Shown: in pieces, positions 23,175 to 35,995 of the stretch
Numbering within the stretch: the first letter of the stretch is position 1
Layout of the letters: each line of letters starts with the position of its first letter
NCBI GenBank assembly: GCA_001630475.1
Contig: KV419397.1
Location: forward strand, 1,123,758 to 1,187,757
Origin: Sistotremastrum niveocremeum HHB9708
Lineage: Eukaryota > Basidiomycota > Agaricomycetes > Sistotremastrales > Sistotremastraceae
Reading direction: 5' to 3'
Length of the DNA stretch: 64,000 bases
Notes under the pieces: model-generated
Seen by the model: only the letters and a program-made list of their open reading frames with translations
Databases searched by the model: none
Told to the model about the DNA's origin: nothing
Made by a program: the position numbers and the translations under genes

Positions 23175-25096
23175 CTATATCTCCTCCAAAGCGTCCGAAT
23201 TCGTCAAGCATTCCTCCGCACATTCGGTCTTGATCTGTCTCAATTCCGCGCCATCTCTCTTGTCATACGTGCGTTGCTTCAATCGCAGATGGCTCAGCAT
23301 CAAGCCCATAGACTTCCTCGCCATAAATGTTTCTTTGATTAACCGGATATTGAAAGTTGGTCCAATGACGTCAACCTTTTTCAGAAGAGGGAAAATTGAG
23401 ACGTCCATCAGAGCATCAAAGAGATTACTCGTTCTGCCCATTTCGCGAAGAATGAGGTGTGTCACAGACGGATATGCTCTGAATAAGGTTCTCCAATCAT
23501 CGGCGTTTGCAGGAGCCTCCTGTTCGATTGTATCGAGCTTTTCGAGGACCAAGGTGACTGCATCAATTGAAGGCATGTCCGACAGTGCAGAGTGAATGAT
23601 GAATTCAGCTTTCCGGACGTCTGCCGAATAATCATACGTCCCGAATGAATATCTGGATTGCGAGAACCGGTTCTCAGAAATTGAGCTGGGGTAGTAAGCG
23701 ACGCTGACACTCGGGACGCCACCATTGATATGGATCATCTCAGAGTGTGCGATAAGCTCACGGATGTACGGAGGAAGAATGTCATATTGACCGAAGGGCC
23801 TTTCTTTCCCCCACCATTCGCTCACTCGGGAGCTCACATCCAAATGCTGGAGGTTTGGGCATCGGATTGCGTTGAGAAACTCGTACGGGGTTATATCTCG
23901 GTTGTGATTTTCGAGGTAGATGTTTGTGCATCTGAGAAGTTGGGTATAGACTCGAGGGCGAGTCTGTTTTGATATGAAGGTCTGACTCAAGGAAAGGTGC
24001 TCGAGATTTGGTGCGTGAGAAAGGAAGTGGACGAGGTCGGAAAGATTGAGAGCGCCATTCGGAGCGGACACTTTCATAAGGGAAAGCGAAGTCAAGGCTG
24101 ATAGGTTGACACTGTCCCTCAGGTTCGACATCGCAGTGCCATAGAGGGATATTTTTTTGATGTTCGGGGCATCCTGGAAAGGCCGAAAAACAACCTTAGC
24201 GTCTCTTTGCCGGTATGGCTCGAAACTCATTCGCAGAGTTTCTAGTCGAGGGGCTTTGGAGATCACCATTTTATCACACAGAGTCGAAACGTGACCAGCA
24301 GGAACATTGGAGGCGAACAGAGTAAACTCCAAGTCTCGGATCATTCCAACGCGCTGCTGAAGGTCCTCCGATAGCCCCTGAAATGACTCGATCGTGTGTG
24401 GCCTGATCTCGACACCAAGAGATGATTTTCCAGCACGTGTCGTGAAAAAAGACACAAATTCCCGCGACCAAGTCAGCGACATGCGTGACCACAACTGTTT
24501 GGTATCCAAAGCAATCTTGCGCCAATGGGAACATCTAACGACAGGTCATGACATCAAGTCGAAGAACGTGAGAAAGTGACATACGTATGAGTGAGACCAC
24601 ATATCAACTTTGCTCGATGCCCATAGTAGTGCTCCCACAGTGCAGCAGCCGTCCATTTGAAGATCATTTGGAGAATTTCAGTTGGTAAACGCATGATCAT
24701 CAGCTGGGAGTTAAGCCTTCTTCGAAGCTCGAAGTTGTCGATAGGCGAATGATGCGATGAGAGCGCGACATCTCCATCGCTAGATTTTGTGAGGAGAGCA
24801 TCTGCAGACGACGCATTTGGCATGCCACACTCGTCCGATGACTCTGGTCCCGTGGGCTCGCGAGGTCTGCATTGTTTTTTCAAACCTCTGAGGGCTCCTA
24901 AAAACCTAGACCAATGTCGGCAAGGATAGCTTATCATCTCAAGAAAATCCTACGAGTGCTTTGCTTCGTCGATGGTTTGAAGGTCTTTCCTCAACTCATC
25001 GGCCACCAGATGATCCGCCGGGGCGTCAAAATTTCGCAACACGAGGTCAATGTACTCATTCAACTTCAACTCTTCATCTCGCGTTGAATATTCCAT
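23175..25096 (-). CDS. F-box-like/LRR-like protein (family 1, minus strand)
   Basis: Exons in order of reading are 24954-25096, 24585-24905 and 23175-24534, giving about 607 residues. The start MEYSTRDEELKL is the first ATG; the frame is open without an ATG to 25255, and TTCCAG just before suggests a leader intron or an unseen first exon. This is the one copy whose first exon is not 185 nt (143 nt). The F-box core RLPTEILQMIFKW is clear, followed after the second intron by C-S-H-W-R-K-I-A-L and LWSRMSLTWSREF. LRR-like stretches include ALTSLSLMKVS and PNLEHLSLSQTF. The end, ECLTNSDALEEI, matches the family. No TTGAAACTCCGA element is found upstream. Probable SCF adaptor; target unknown. Confidence 0.7.
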
Positions 25097-27445
25097 AGCC
25101 ACCTGGAAGATGTCTCCAGTAAGCAAATCAAGGACGCGTACCTCACGAATGCTCACCGTGCTTCTAGACGCGTAAAAAGCGTGTCTTCGGAGTTGGAATT
25201 TACTCTCATCACAATGATTCACAGTGCGGAAGCAAATTGTTAAAACCGAGGCCACAATCGCTCGCAGATTATCCTAGCAAGTCCATCGGACACTCAATTT
25301 TTTTCTTGTCTTTATTTTATAGCAAAGGGTGGTCCACAAAAGAAGCCGAGAAGGCCGATCCCCCCGGGAATCATGTGATTTGTGGGATTGCGTAAGCAGG
25401 AGCGTCCTCTCTTCCTTGTTTCTTGCCTTGTTTCTTCCTTCATCTGCAGGACGCGTCTGTTCAACGTTCAACGATGGGCATCCAATGTTATATATCAGTC
25501 TGGAAAGCCGTGAATGAACACTTCGCAAGACGTCATCGAGAAGCAGACCACTCTCGAGAGATGAATTATCTGGAAACATCCGCTCAACTTGAACCGTGCT
25601 TTGAGTGTTCAAGAAAATATTCCTAGTGCGTTGATTTCAAGGATGGCTCTATTCCAAGCTCACATCATTGAATAGAACTTACTCATCTCAACATAACGGA
25701 CTATTCAATTTGAGGGTCACTGCTGACAGTGCTGAGGATAGAGAAATGATCGCTTATTCAGTCCACCACATTTGGAGCGACAAGCGACTGTGGATGGGGC
25801 GAGCATGCTTTGAAAGAATGGATTGTTCATGGGTATGCAATTCTCAGGTGTGCACTTGCGATGAGCTGATATCATTCCCTGTCCAGGTTCTTGCAGTCGC
25901 CGATGTGTCAAAGTCCAGCTAGGGGAAGATAAATTGTCCCGGTGAACGTTTAGTATGTCATCAGAGCTTTTTCACTTCCGACGCCCATGTATTCACTTCT
26001 GCTTAGTGTCTGTGTAGCTCTGATACAACTTCTGTTTCTTGCATTCCGCTCGGTAGCTCGAGTTGCTCGGATCGAGCGTCTTCGTTATCCAAAGCCTACT
26101 GGGAACAACATCAGATTCGGTTGTCATGAATATCAACGCGGCACAAGCGGTATCCTGGTGAACCTCCTTCGCGCCCTCCGTTCGTGATGAAGGCCTAATC
26201 TAAATCTCAGAAGAGCAAGGCAGCCGAAAGCCAGAGCCGGACGAAGAACCAGAGCAATGGAAGATGTATGGCCGCGCCTCTTCAAACACAAGAGAGGGTA
26301 TTTTATCCACGATCAGTTCCCACTTCCAAATCCATAAGGACGAACGCGCGGCGACAGCTATGCCATACTCGCCTAATCTGCGCCGGATCTCCAGGCCGTA
26401 TTTATCCAACGAGGAGCGAGACGTCTTTCGGAATCTGATATAGCGAAGAACACTCGGAATTGATCGTATATTCCACCAATGAATATACCTCGGTCAGCCA
26501 TTCTATAACATCACGAGCTTAGTGACCAAGACGAAATTTACGTCGTAGAACCTTGACACGGTGCATGGCGGTCTTCCCTCAGTTCCTCTTCACGCGGCCT
26601 ATCTTCGTCACATCTCCAACTCCGACCTATCTTCCCAGATCACAAGCCATGCGCAGCTTCGCACCTTTCTCGCCCCTTCATCGACCAGCGTCAAGTTTGA
26701 CAATCCACTGAAAACGATGTGACAACTCCAGAGAGTGACTTTCTGGCTACCTTGACCGCTGCTTCTTAGTGCTGCTCGACGCGGATTATTCGATCACAGC
26801 GCTCTCTACGATTAACTCCGATGATCTCATGTTCTCGACACCTCTTCATCTACGGACAGTGAGCGTCTTGGGCAAGGTCTTGGGCTCGGTCACCCAATCG
26901 TGAAACGCGTCAAATCGTCTTAGTTGTTCCGTCTTCCATGAATCTTTGAGGGCCGTCCTGGACGCTCGATGTTATGCTTGAACGAATATATTGGTCAAAG
27001 ATATCGTGCTGCAGCTGCCCCGGATATTTCGGTACATTGCGTCTGCTACTCATTATCCATCCTCATATTCGGAAGAATCTTCTGAGTGGCTTCTCCCAGG
27101 TTCCAAGTCATGTTGGTGCTTCTTCTCCGACTCTGATTCTACGCCAAGTTTCGTCTCATTGCATTACTTTGGCCACCAATCCTTGGCTTCCGTAGAATAG
27201 TGACCCGTGATGTGACCTGTAGAGAAGCCGCGATGAAGTTTTCGACAGTAATTGTGCGGAAAACTTTAAAAGCAGAGCGAGAGGGCCGTCGTTCTATGAA
27301 GTACTGTAGTTTCAAAATCGTTGACTTTGAACCTCGAAATGCTGATTACGTGCAAGCGCCTGTTGAAACTCCGACAACATCCATCCCGAGTCCTTCAACT
27401 CTTGCTGCGAGTTGTTTCTTATTCGCGCCTTGTATATCGTCAAGG
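25097..27445. other. Divergent intergenic region, gene-poor
   Basis: About 2.35 kb between two outward-facing F-box genes. Only short frames without recognisable content. The right end carries CGTGCAAGCGC and TTGAAACTCCGA in front of the gene at 27446. Confidence 0.45.
27363..27374 (+). promoter_or_regulatory. F-box family upstream element TTGAAACTCCGA
   Basis: Exact 12-base match, 71 nt upstream of the ATG at 27446, preceded by CGTGCAAGCGC as before the gene at 14637. Confidence 0.6.
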
Positions 27446-29461
27446 ATGGGTTCCATCGGCATGCTCAGGCTCGTTGAGTCAATCCGAGACGCGATGGATG
27501 CAGCGGACAAGCAAATTGACGCGTACGTCCAGACTGTACTGAAGAACGCCGACGTATCCAGTGAGCCATTGGCATCACGCCTCCGAGAGATGCGTCGGGA
27601 CGCTCGAGAGGTGTCTAGCAAGCGGACGAGGTGCGTGATGGTGTTCCGTGAGGTTGAGTAACCTTTCATATATGATTCTAGAGTCATGGCCGCTCTAAAG
27701 AATCTACCCGACACCAAACAATATTCGCAAGCTGTCAGTCTGACAGCATTGCTTGCGTATCGAGATACCAAAATACAGGGGATTGAAAATGGCGAAGTTC
27801 TTGACAGAATTATCTACTCTCCAGAACCTGAGAGTGTCGTACTTCGAATGGAGATGAACCGGCAATCACCAATACATCGCATCCCTGTGGAACTGAGTAG
27901 CATGATATTTGAAGAAGTCATCGCTCGATATTGGGACATCTCTGGGGATCCTTCCAAGCCGAACTCTTTCGGTTCGCATAACACACGCGGTGCCCTCTCA
28001 GCCCCTGTGCGAATATCTCATGTGTACGTCATCAATTGCAGACTGATGCTGATTCTCATTTGCTCCGACATTCTCAGATGCTCATATTGGCGCCATATCA
28101 TGCTCGCGAACGGAAGTTTCTGGTCTCGTGTATGTCAAAGTTGGCCACGGGGTGCTGTTTCCACTTTTCTTGCCCGATCCCGAGGGTCGCCTTTGCATAT
28201 CGTGGCATGTTGTGGGTATAGCGACGATGGTAGATTCGCTAATGATCCCCAGTCATTCATCGCCGACCATTTGCCCGTATTGAAAGGCTTCGAGTTCCAC
28301 AACTACCAAGAAACTCCAAGAGCGTGCTATGAGTTCTTCGCGACTTTCAACAGGATTTGGGATATTCAGGCACCATCGCTGATACACGTCAAACTCTCGT
28401 CGGGGTGCTATAAACCAGACTTTCCCGATATTGGTCTCGCTCTGTTTGAGAACTTCCCTCACCTTCGCAGTCTGGACCTTACTGGGTTCAAACTCCCCGA
28501 TCTAGAGGCTCTTCCCATGTTGAGCTCTCTGACATCTCTGGCTCTATCTAAGGTTGAGGGCCAAGCTAGAGGTCTTTCGTCTTCGGAGGTCCATACACTC
28601 CTCAATCGCACACCAAATCTTGAACACCTCGTGATGGAAAACCTCACGTTCCGCGCTAACGAGTCCTCGGAGGAGAGATTTGGACTACGCGTAGATTTGC
28701 CGAGATGCAAGAAAGTCTATATTCAACTCAGCGAGCCTGTTGCTCCTAATAGCCTTCTCTCGGTCGTGACGTTTCCCAATGTCGAATCCTTGTTCATCGA
28801 ACACTCTTATGATCCAGATGCCATCATCTTCTCGCGCTATGACAACTTGCCGTCATATATTCAGGAAATGCTCCTACAATGCGAATCCTTGGGTATAAGA
28901 GGCGGCGACAATACAGCCATCGCCAAGTACACGTGTCAGGAGGGAACCAGTGCTTGGACGAAGAAGACATTTACGTTCCAGGCAGGCCAGTCCTATCTCA
29001 TCGGTGATCAATCTCTCCAACACCGGCAGGATATGGTCCCTATCATCGCCTCGGTCATGAACCATCTTCCCGTTGGCGATATCACGCATTTAGTGATCAC
29101 AGATTTTTCGGGTTTTGGTCATCCTGTGGACGCGTGGAAAGCTACTTTTTGCGCCTTGGATACTGTGATTCATTTCGAAGCTTATCGAATGCTCAAGAAG
29201 ATCACCTCGAATTTATCCAAAGCACTGGGTGATCCGATGAGCTTGCCGAAGCTCACACGATTCGATCTCGATTTGAACAGCTATAACGTCAAGGACCTAC
29301 ACAGAGCCTTGTCCCTGCGGACAAAGAAGGTTCCTCTCCAAAGTCTATACATCTTCGACACCGACGAGGACAAGACATTGTCGAACGAACGTATGCTGCA
29401 GATCGACTCGGATTGTGCAGTTAAGTGCTATACGAATTGTTGGGACCTCAAGGAATTCTGA
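27446..29461 (+). CDS. F-box-like/LRR-like protein (family 1)
   Basis: Exons 27446-27630 (185 nt), 27682-28023 (342 nt) and 28078-29461 (1384 nt) give about 636 residues. Start MGSIGMLRLVESIRDA. The F-box core RIPVELSSMIFEE lies near residues 128-140. Exon 3 opens C-S-Y-W-R then LWSR-like FWSRVCQSWPRGA. LRR-like stretches include PHLRSLDLTGFKLPDL and PNLEHLVMENL, and the end is KCYTNCWDLKEF. It is the closest relative of the gene at 14637, with identical lengths for the first two exons and a shared upstream block, so these two are a recent duplication about 13 kb apart. An SCF substrate-receptor role is inferred from the F-box only. Confidence 0.8.
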
Positions 29462-32400
29462 TTGGAGATTCGGAGTCGAGAGAATAATACTAGCCTTAAC
29501 GGCCAGTACTAATACAATATCTCTAATCTTAATACTACGTATACCAAGGCGAGAAATCGCGCAGATTTTTCTTGATCCGAAAAGCCGAAACGTCCAGCCG
29601 ACTCTCGTGAACCGCTCCTTCGCCGTCATGCTCACCTTTCGAATATCCCGTCCGATCCCAGTGCTTCAACATTCGCATTCACATCGCAAAACTGAGGTTA
29701 TGAAGAGCTGTCCTTCAGAATGCCTGCCGATGAAATTTGAAAGTTACGAAGACGTGTCACGATACTACGCCTTCTTTATGTTCGAGACTTCCTTGCGGAT
29801 ACAGTGGCGTTGATGTCGAAAATTGTTCGTCTACCTGCTTTCAAAGCTTTACGGTGTTCACTCATCCCTCCTAGGTGTATTTGATTAAGCTGCTTGAAGC
29901 TGAGCTCTGAGCTGAAGGGATGGAGGAACCGGCGCTTATTCCTTGCACCCCGTAGGGAGCAGGCAGGGAGATAAGATGGGTTGGGGGGACTCTGTCGACG
30001 ACTTGAAATTCGATGAGTATGTGAATACAGATCAGATTCATGTCGTGTACTGACTCTCTTACCTTAGTGCACTGTCTGCGACTCTGCGTAACCCCGAATG
30101 ATCATTTTCCGACCTGGGGTAGTAGACAGCCGCGCTCATTAATCTCGTCGACCTTCGGTATGTCATCGGAGCTTTTCTTATCGCCTCGATTATGATGAAA
30201 CCTACCCGACTGTCAGCTTTGTTCGAGTTCAGCAACGCTCCATCCTTCCTCCGATGGACTCGCATCGCTCTCAGCGACGTAATCCGTTATCCAACCCTGA
30301 ATGGCAGGATCACCTGACTATCATGGTCAGCATTCTCATGGAGGGGGTATCATCCACGTACGATGTCCTACTTTCTGCCTTTTCGTCTCCGTACGCCATG
30401 ACGCGTCGTCAGTCAGTCACCTGTTCAGGCACGAGGAACTTTGAAGGAGAAGGAGTGACGGGAATCCATGTCAGATAGCAGCTGAAGAAGGTGTATCAGG
30501 ATCTACAGGCAGGTGATATCTGGAGGCTCTTTCGCCGACGTTGACAAGGGTGATCAGCATGCTGAAACCGAAGACCGCCCTTCGTCTTTCTTGGACCTCA
30601 GGGCCATTGTCGAGAGTGGGAGGACTCCATATGAAATGCGATAGTGTGGGGAACAGTAGAGATACGTCGAGAGCCAGACGATAAGAGCTAAGGGTGGACG
30701 CAGTATGTGTCCAGGAGTCGTATGACGGACTAAGTAAACGACCACGAGTGAGTCGTTTTATAATATCAAATTTTTCCCTGCATGCTCACCTTCATTATCG
30801 CTCTCAGCCCATCGGTGTCTACCTGACTATCGGTTCATTTCCTTTTGTATTCGGTCTGGTTCTCTCGTCGAATACGGGCTCAGAGGGCCTCTTCCAGTAC
30901 GTTCCCAGACTGCTGAACGTTACGGACTCTCATACGTTTAGCACAGATCGATATGTGTGTTTGGGCAGAGCCTTCTGGCGCTACTGCTACTGTAGGCAGC
31001 GGAAAACCGAAGCAAACCGGTGTGCGGAGTTGAAGTTCCTGCGCGGACTCTATATCATCAAATATATCATCGTCAGTCCGTCGCCCTCTGTAAGTGCAGT
31101 TATCTCTCAAGTCTTCCCTGCTAACTCATTTCTTCCTTCTTTAAAGGAGGCTCTCAGTTTGACGTGCTGTCCACTACAATATTCCAGGACCGCATGACAA
31201 GGAGTCCAAGTGCCACAAGGCGATCATCATCCTCCGATGTCGCTCCGATGCGTCATCCGTGTTCCCGAATCCTGAAGCCTACTCCCGTACTTCACGATTC
31301 CCTCTCCATCAAACCTTCGCTCATCATGGCGAGTGATAGGCCTTGTCTTTGTTCCCGTCAGAGCATCTTTCGCTTTCGTGCTTGTGGCACTTTCCTCTAG
31401 CACTTCCGGCTAGACGTATTGTCTCGGACCCCAGAACTATACTTGTTCTGCTCTAGCGGCCCTGTGTCCCGGGATCAGGGCACTATTTCTGGAGTACCCG
31501 GATGCGAGATATTCAGGGCCCATGGTGGGCTATGCAGAGCGTCACATTTTTATGGATTAGCGTCGTTCCTCTCGATGACAGATCGGGTGGAGCATCTCTA
31601 CTTTGCCCTCGGTCCAAGCATATGCGGCTATGCCCTTACAGTTCTGTTGGATTTTGACCTCGCGTTGATACCATTACTCCGCGTCATCTTCTCATCTCAT
31701 GGACCTATGCGTCAATGTGCCTCAATCTGGGCTATGACACAATCTCATACAAATCGCCTGAGTCTGTAGGAATTCTAATCGCGTATTCGTCGTGGAGGGC
31801 TTTCGCAGAAAATATATCGTGATCAAGTTTAATACCAGGCTAGGCAAAATGAATTATTGGTCGACTTCTCGTAGCTGTCATCAATATAGTCGCGAGCGAG
31901 CACCGCGACGGTTTACAGTAGATCGCGTCGCGTTGGTCGATTAAGCGCTTGCAAGAATTTTCTCGTCCGAACAGCCGAACCTTTCGGCCGACTCCCCCAA
32001 GACGATCAATGCCGTCGTCGTCGGCGTTTCTCTCGAAATTCCAGCACACAAATAAATTGCTCGTCCGATCAAAAACCTTAGCAGACTTATCAGATATACC
32101 CTTTCAGGCGATACTCCCACACCATCGTGCATCATGTGCCTCGCCCGGACCTTCATCCTTTTTCGAAGGCTCGAAGCGGATTAAAATTGGATTTTCGATC
32201 GATCAGGTGCTATATGACACTCACGCTATATACCATCTTATCAGATATGCCTTAAAGAGATATTACCCCTATTATCCTTGAGGTGCCGTCGGACCCGCCG
32301 TCTGCTAATTGCTTCAAGCACCAAGCCCGGGCGCGTTTCCGGATCCGCTCGCCATCGGTGAAATCATATGATGCCATGCGCACATGCATGGGCTATGGCC

Positions 32401-33909
32401 GTTTCTTGTCTCGTTTCGAATTTCTCCGTCCTCCGTTCGGGAATATTTAGGGCGATGATGATGAGGATCGATGACCCTCGATGGAGGAATTTTCTTGGTC
32501 TTCAATTTCGCATGTGATACTCGGGAGACGGCATGGCATGGAGGGGATATTGGAGATTCCGTTGGGGCGGCTTTGATGAGTTATGAGTTATCTGATATAC
32601 CGCATTTGGAGTTGACTCGGTGTGGAGCTTTATTCGGAACACGGCTTGAAAAGTGGAATATTCTCTCGGCATGGCGTCTTTGATTGGATTCTTGTGCTCA
32701 TTCGCATTCTTGTTTCCAGGAACACTGTGCTCTCGGGGAATTTGGATGGTGACGATGAAACGAGCCCTTTTCGCTCGAATGGCCCGTGCGGCGGCACCGT
32801 CACCGTCCCTGCTTTTTTTCCTTGTAAGTGGATTTCGAAGGGGCGGACCTGACGAGAATATTGTGATGACAACAGATGTCCAAGCTCTCCACTTGACAAA
32901 TTGCTGTCGATCCAGACTCGCAATTCTCCATCGATGCATAAACTCCAACCATCCTCGTCATGAGTGAAGAGCATGCGCTGAGCATTTCCTCAAATCGAAC
33001 CCGACCATCGAACGGACCCATCGAGCATCCCGTCGAGCATCCCGTCGATCATATGCTCTCTTCGCCACCTCAGAATCGAAGTCATCCCCTCGAATTAATT
33101 CAAGATCGAAACGCGAAAGAACCCACAGATCGACAGAACCTCGGCCCTCGCTCCTCGGCATTCCTTGCTCGGATCTTATCAGATATCCCTCTTTCAGCCC
33201 TCCGACTCACACGACAAGTATTCCTCCGAGACTTTCGTAGATTGGAATTGCTCGGCTTCTTCGGCTTCTTTGTATTGGCGGCCTACTTGTGGAGATGAGG
33301 GTCAAGGGTTCGGGGAGGAGTTAGGCGGGCTATGTACCTTGACCACAAGGACACGGTAAAAATAGCTTGGCGACTCGGACACGGTTATTTCGGGGTGTGT
33401 GAATTTTCTTCATCTCTTTTCGAGTCGACAAGTCGTTCGTCGCAGAGTGAAAGAGTAGAGAATGAAAATACATCAATAGCAAGCTCGTAAAACATCAAAG
33501 TATTTAATAACGGAAAATTGTGATCAGTGAGTCATGTAACGTATTTTATGGATATGGTCTCGTGAGCGACAACACGACCCGCTTGGTGAACCAAGAACGA
33601 CGAGAAACGAATGCCAGTGCATGGAGATCGTCTTTGGCCAGTAGATGGTACAATGTATCTGGCGCGATAAACGAATTTCATTCACGCAATCCACGATTCA
33701 CAAGTCGATGACGACGAAGAGAGAGCCAAAGGAGATTTATCAATATCATTATCAAAGTCGTAAAACGTTAACAAGTAACTAGTAAGGCATGAGAAGTGTA
33801 CCGATGCCGGAGGGGAGGGAAATAGGTGATAGAAATTTTCAACGAGACGATATCGGCGAGACGAGGCGAATACGCCCTGAAATCATCAAAGGACGAAAGG
33901 AGGAAATGA
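29462..33909. other. Gene-poor segment
   Basis: About 4.4 kb between an F-box gene and FTR1. Frames are short and overlapping. It contains one decayed copy of the unknown duplicated sequence (30835-31525) and four TATCAGATA-type words (near 32085, 32237, 32587 and 33176). No intact gene is supported. Confidence 0.45.
30835..31525 (+). pseudogene. Decayed gene fragment, copy A of an inverted pair
   Basis: This segment matches 40738-41410 in reverse orientation along its whole length, with diverged but collinear words such as TTCCTGCGCGGACTCTATAT and CTTCCGGCTAGACGT. One shared stretch would code for LRGLYI and looks like an exon next to a GTAAG donor, so the ancestor was probably a protein gene with introns. 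Both copies are broken in many places and no domain is recognisable. Origin (host gene or mobile element) is undecided. Confidence 0.5.
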
Positions 33910-35583
33910 TTAATTCTGCGCTTCGATAGCTTCAACAGCTCTCGCCTCCCTCCTCTCCCTTCTCCCTCTCCCTTTCGCCGATTCCTTACCCAAAACCTTC
34001 GTTCGTCCCTACACACATCATCAATACATCTTCCAGTCGAATAGAAAGAAGGGAGGGAGCCGTACCTCGGACCATTTCATGTAGACGAGAACGACGATCA
34101 CGCAGATCCAATAGAATACGTATGAGAGGACTGTACCGACTTGGAGGGGGGTTAGTATGTTGTGTTGTGTTGTATGATGTTGTAGCGTGGTGGAAGAGGG
34201 GAAGGGAGGGGAGGGAAGGGGAGGGAAGGGGAGAAGAGAGGGAAGGGGGGAGGAAATCGAACACGGGAGGGGAAATGAGGGGGGTCGAATGAGAGATGAA
34301 ATGCAGGGAGAAGAAACGGAGGGAGCGGAGGAAGGACGGAGAGGAGGAGGAAAGCTCAGAAAAGGCAGAAGGGAGGAAGGGACGAAGAAAGAGGGAAGAG
34401 GAAGGGAAGGAAGGGAAAGAGACGTACCGGTAGCGGTATTCGTCCAACCGAAGATAGCGCCGAAGATAGACCATCCTTGGCCGTTTGTGTTGTTCTCGGG
34501 ATTACAGCAGTCGAGATGCCATACTACGTCGTTTACTGAGAATGAGCCTGGGCCGTCGCCTCCTGTGTCGTCGATATCTCCTCCGACGCTACGAATATCC
34601 ATGAGAATCGCGTTTGGATCGAGGAAGAGAACGAAGGAAGGAAAGGGAGGAGTAAGGAGGAAGGACGTACAGACGGTTGAAAGCGTTCTCCTGGAAATCG
34701 CCCACTGCCTTGGAGAAAAGCCCAGCTCCGATGAGAAGGATAAAGTTGGTCATGATGATGAGGAAGATGGTCAACGAGCTCCGCGAGGCAAAGGCATATA
34801 TAATATACCCCACCACAATCCCACAAATGAGTCCCACAATCGCAGCAATCGGAATACTCGTAGCCTGCTGTCCAAGACTAACACCCCCCACAAAAACAAC
34901 AGCTTCCATTCCCTCCCTCAACACCGTCACAAAAGGCAATATCACAAGCGCCCATCTTCCAGTTCTCGTCGAAGCATCGACATGTCCTTTATGTTCGAAT
35001 GCCCGAGCGAGTTTGATACGCCATGTAGCTTTTGCGCGATCCATTTTGAGCATTGTTATTCCCATTATGAAGATGATGAGAGAGGCGATGAGGGAGAATA
35101 TGCCTTCCCAGAGTTCTTCGGATTTTTGCCAGAGGTCGGAGGCTTGGGTGAACCAGACTGCGATGAAGGCGCCGCCTATTGCGAGGGAGAGGATGAAGCC
35201 TGCTGCTGCGCCGATGAAGATCTATATCAATCGAACGATGAGCGTTAACTTTTGAAGAGGATATATGGAAATGGGAGACTTGCGTGGATACGAAGTTTAC
35301 GAATAAGCTTTTTATTCCTAAGCACCTGTTCCTCGCTCGACACGTCGTCGTAAAGCGGTTCAGCCCCCGAGACGAGTTCCTTGCTCTTCTCTTCCGTCGG
35401 TGAATCGGCTGAATCACCAGCGCCGGGATGGGTGGTGGTCGTAGTGGGAGCAGAGTTAGAGACTCCGCCTGTGTGGACGATCTGTTCGACGAGACCGAGG
35501 AGGATGGCGATGATGAGTGACGCCTCGAGACATTCACGGAAGACGATGAAGAAGATTGGGACGGAGAAGAGATTCTTTGCCAT
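33910..35583 (-). CDS. FTR1: High-affinity iron permease Ftr1
   Basis: Exons in reading order 35284-35583, 34671-35221, 34428-34588, 34066-34139 and 33910-34008 give about 394 residues. Ftr1 is the plasma-membrane permease that takes up Fe(III) produced by the multicopper ferroxidase Fet3. Seen here: N-terminal FSVPIFFIVFRECLEASLII with the first R-E-x-L-E iron motif (residues 16-20, RECLE), the second as REGME (about 202-206) in FVTVLREGMEAVVF, the family stretch VWHLDCCNPENN and WSIFGAIFGW, several hydrophobic spans and a basic cytoplasmic tail. REGME in place of REGLE is a mild change. The first intron uses a GC donor (GCAAGT). The third intron-like gap of 288 nt holds a long purine-rich repeat. 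It shares a 412-bp promoter with FET3, so the two are surely co-expressed, probably under iron control. Confidence 0.92.
34140..34427. repeat. Purine-rich GGGAGG-type repeat in an FTR1 intron
   Basis: The FTR1 intron between exons 3 and 4 is 288 nt, against about 57-82 nt for its other introns. Most of 34190-34420 on the plus strand is A/G only, built of irregular GGGAGGGGA / GGGAAGGGG units, so the transcript is C/U-rich. Such DNA can form triplex or G-quadruplex structures. It looks like local simple-repeat expansion of an already pyrimidine-rich intron. Confidence 0.75.
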
Positions 35584-35995
35584 CTCGACGAGTGCTGCGA
35601 CGTGCTCGTACTAGGACTTGCAGAGGGGACGGGCGACAGACGACGGGGAATCGAGGGGGCGAATTCACTCAAGGGATTAAAAGGGCCGTCGAAAAAATTG
35701 AAAGGGACCAATTCAAGAATTCTTATCAGATAAAACCCAAGATCCGATATCACCGACCCCAATCCATTCTCATACTTGAATAAATAGATGATTTCCTCGG
35801 ATCTGATATCCCGCATTTGGAACTCCATCAGAAGCGCGCCATCGCTGGATATCGGATAAGATGGTGTATTTGGCGCTGTTTGGCCCACCCCGATTTCTGG
35901 GACATTGAAAAAATGGCCGGTGCTTTAAGGATGCGTTCCTTAGAACTTTGCCCTCCTTGCCCCGCCCCGCCCTGCCCACCAAGTGAACGCTCAGG
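35584..35995. promoter_or_regulatory. Bidirectional FTR1-FET3 promoter
   Basis: The 412 bp between the two outward ATGs must drive both iron-uptake genes. Besides the GATA site at 35725-35733 it has ATCGGATAA at 35852-35860, a one-base variant of the same word, and GATATCAGAT on the minus strand near 35801-35810. The arrangement matches fungal iron regulons, where a Sre1/Urbs1/SreA-type GATA repressor acts when iron is plentiful. Confidence 0.7.
35725..35733 (+). promoter_or_regulatory. Iron-type GATA site ATCAGATAA
   Basis: An exact match to the ATCWGATAA consensus known for fungal siderophore/iron GATA repressors, 142 bp before the FTR1 start and 262 bp before the FET3 start. Confidence 0.65.

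Noticed and set aside
25097-25255. Longer N-terminus for the F-box gene at 23175-25096
   Set aside because: The frame is open but has no ATG, and the candidate upstream exon could not be joined in frame; kept only as a possibility.
34187-35248. Plus-strand 353-residue frame over FTR1
   Set aside because: It is Gly/Glu/Arg-rich because it reads the purine-rich intron and antisense FTR1 exons; the minus strand encodes a complete permease.
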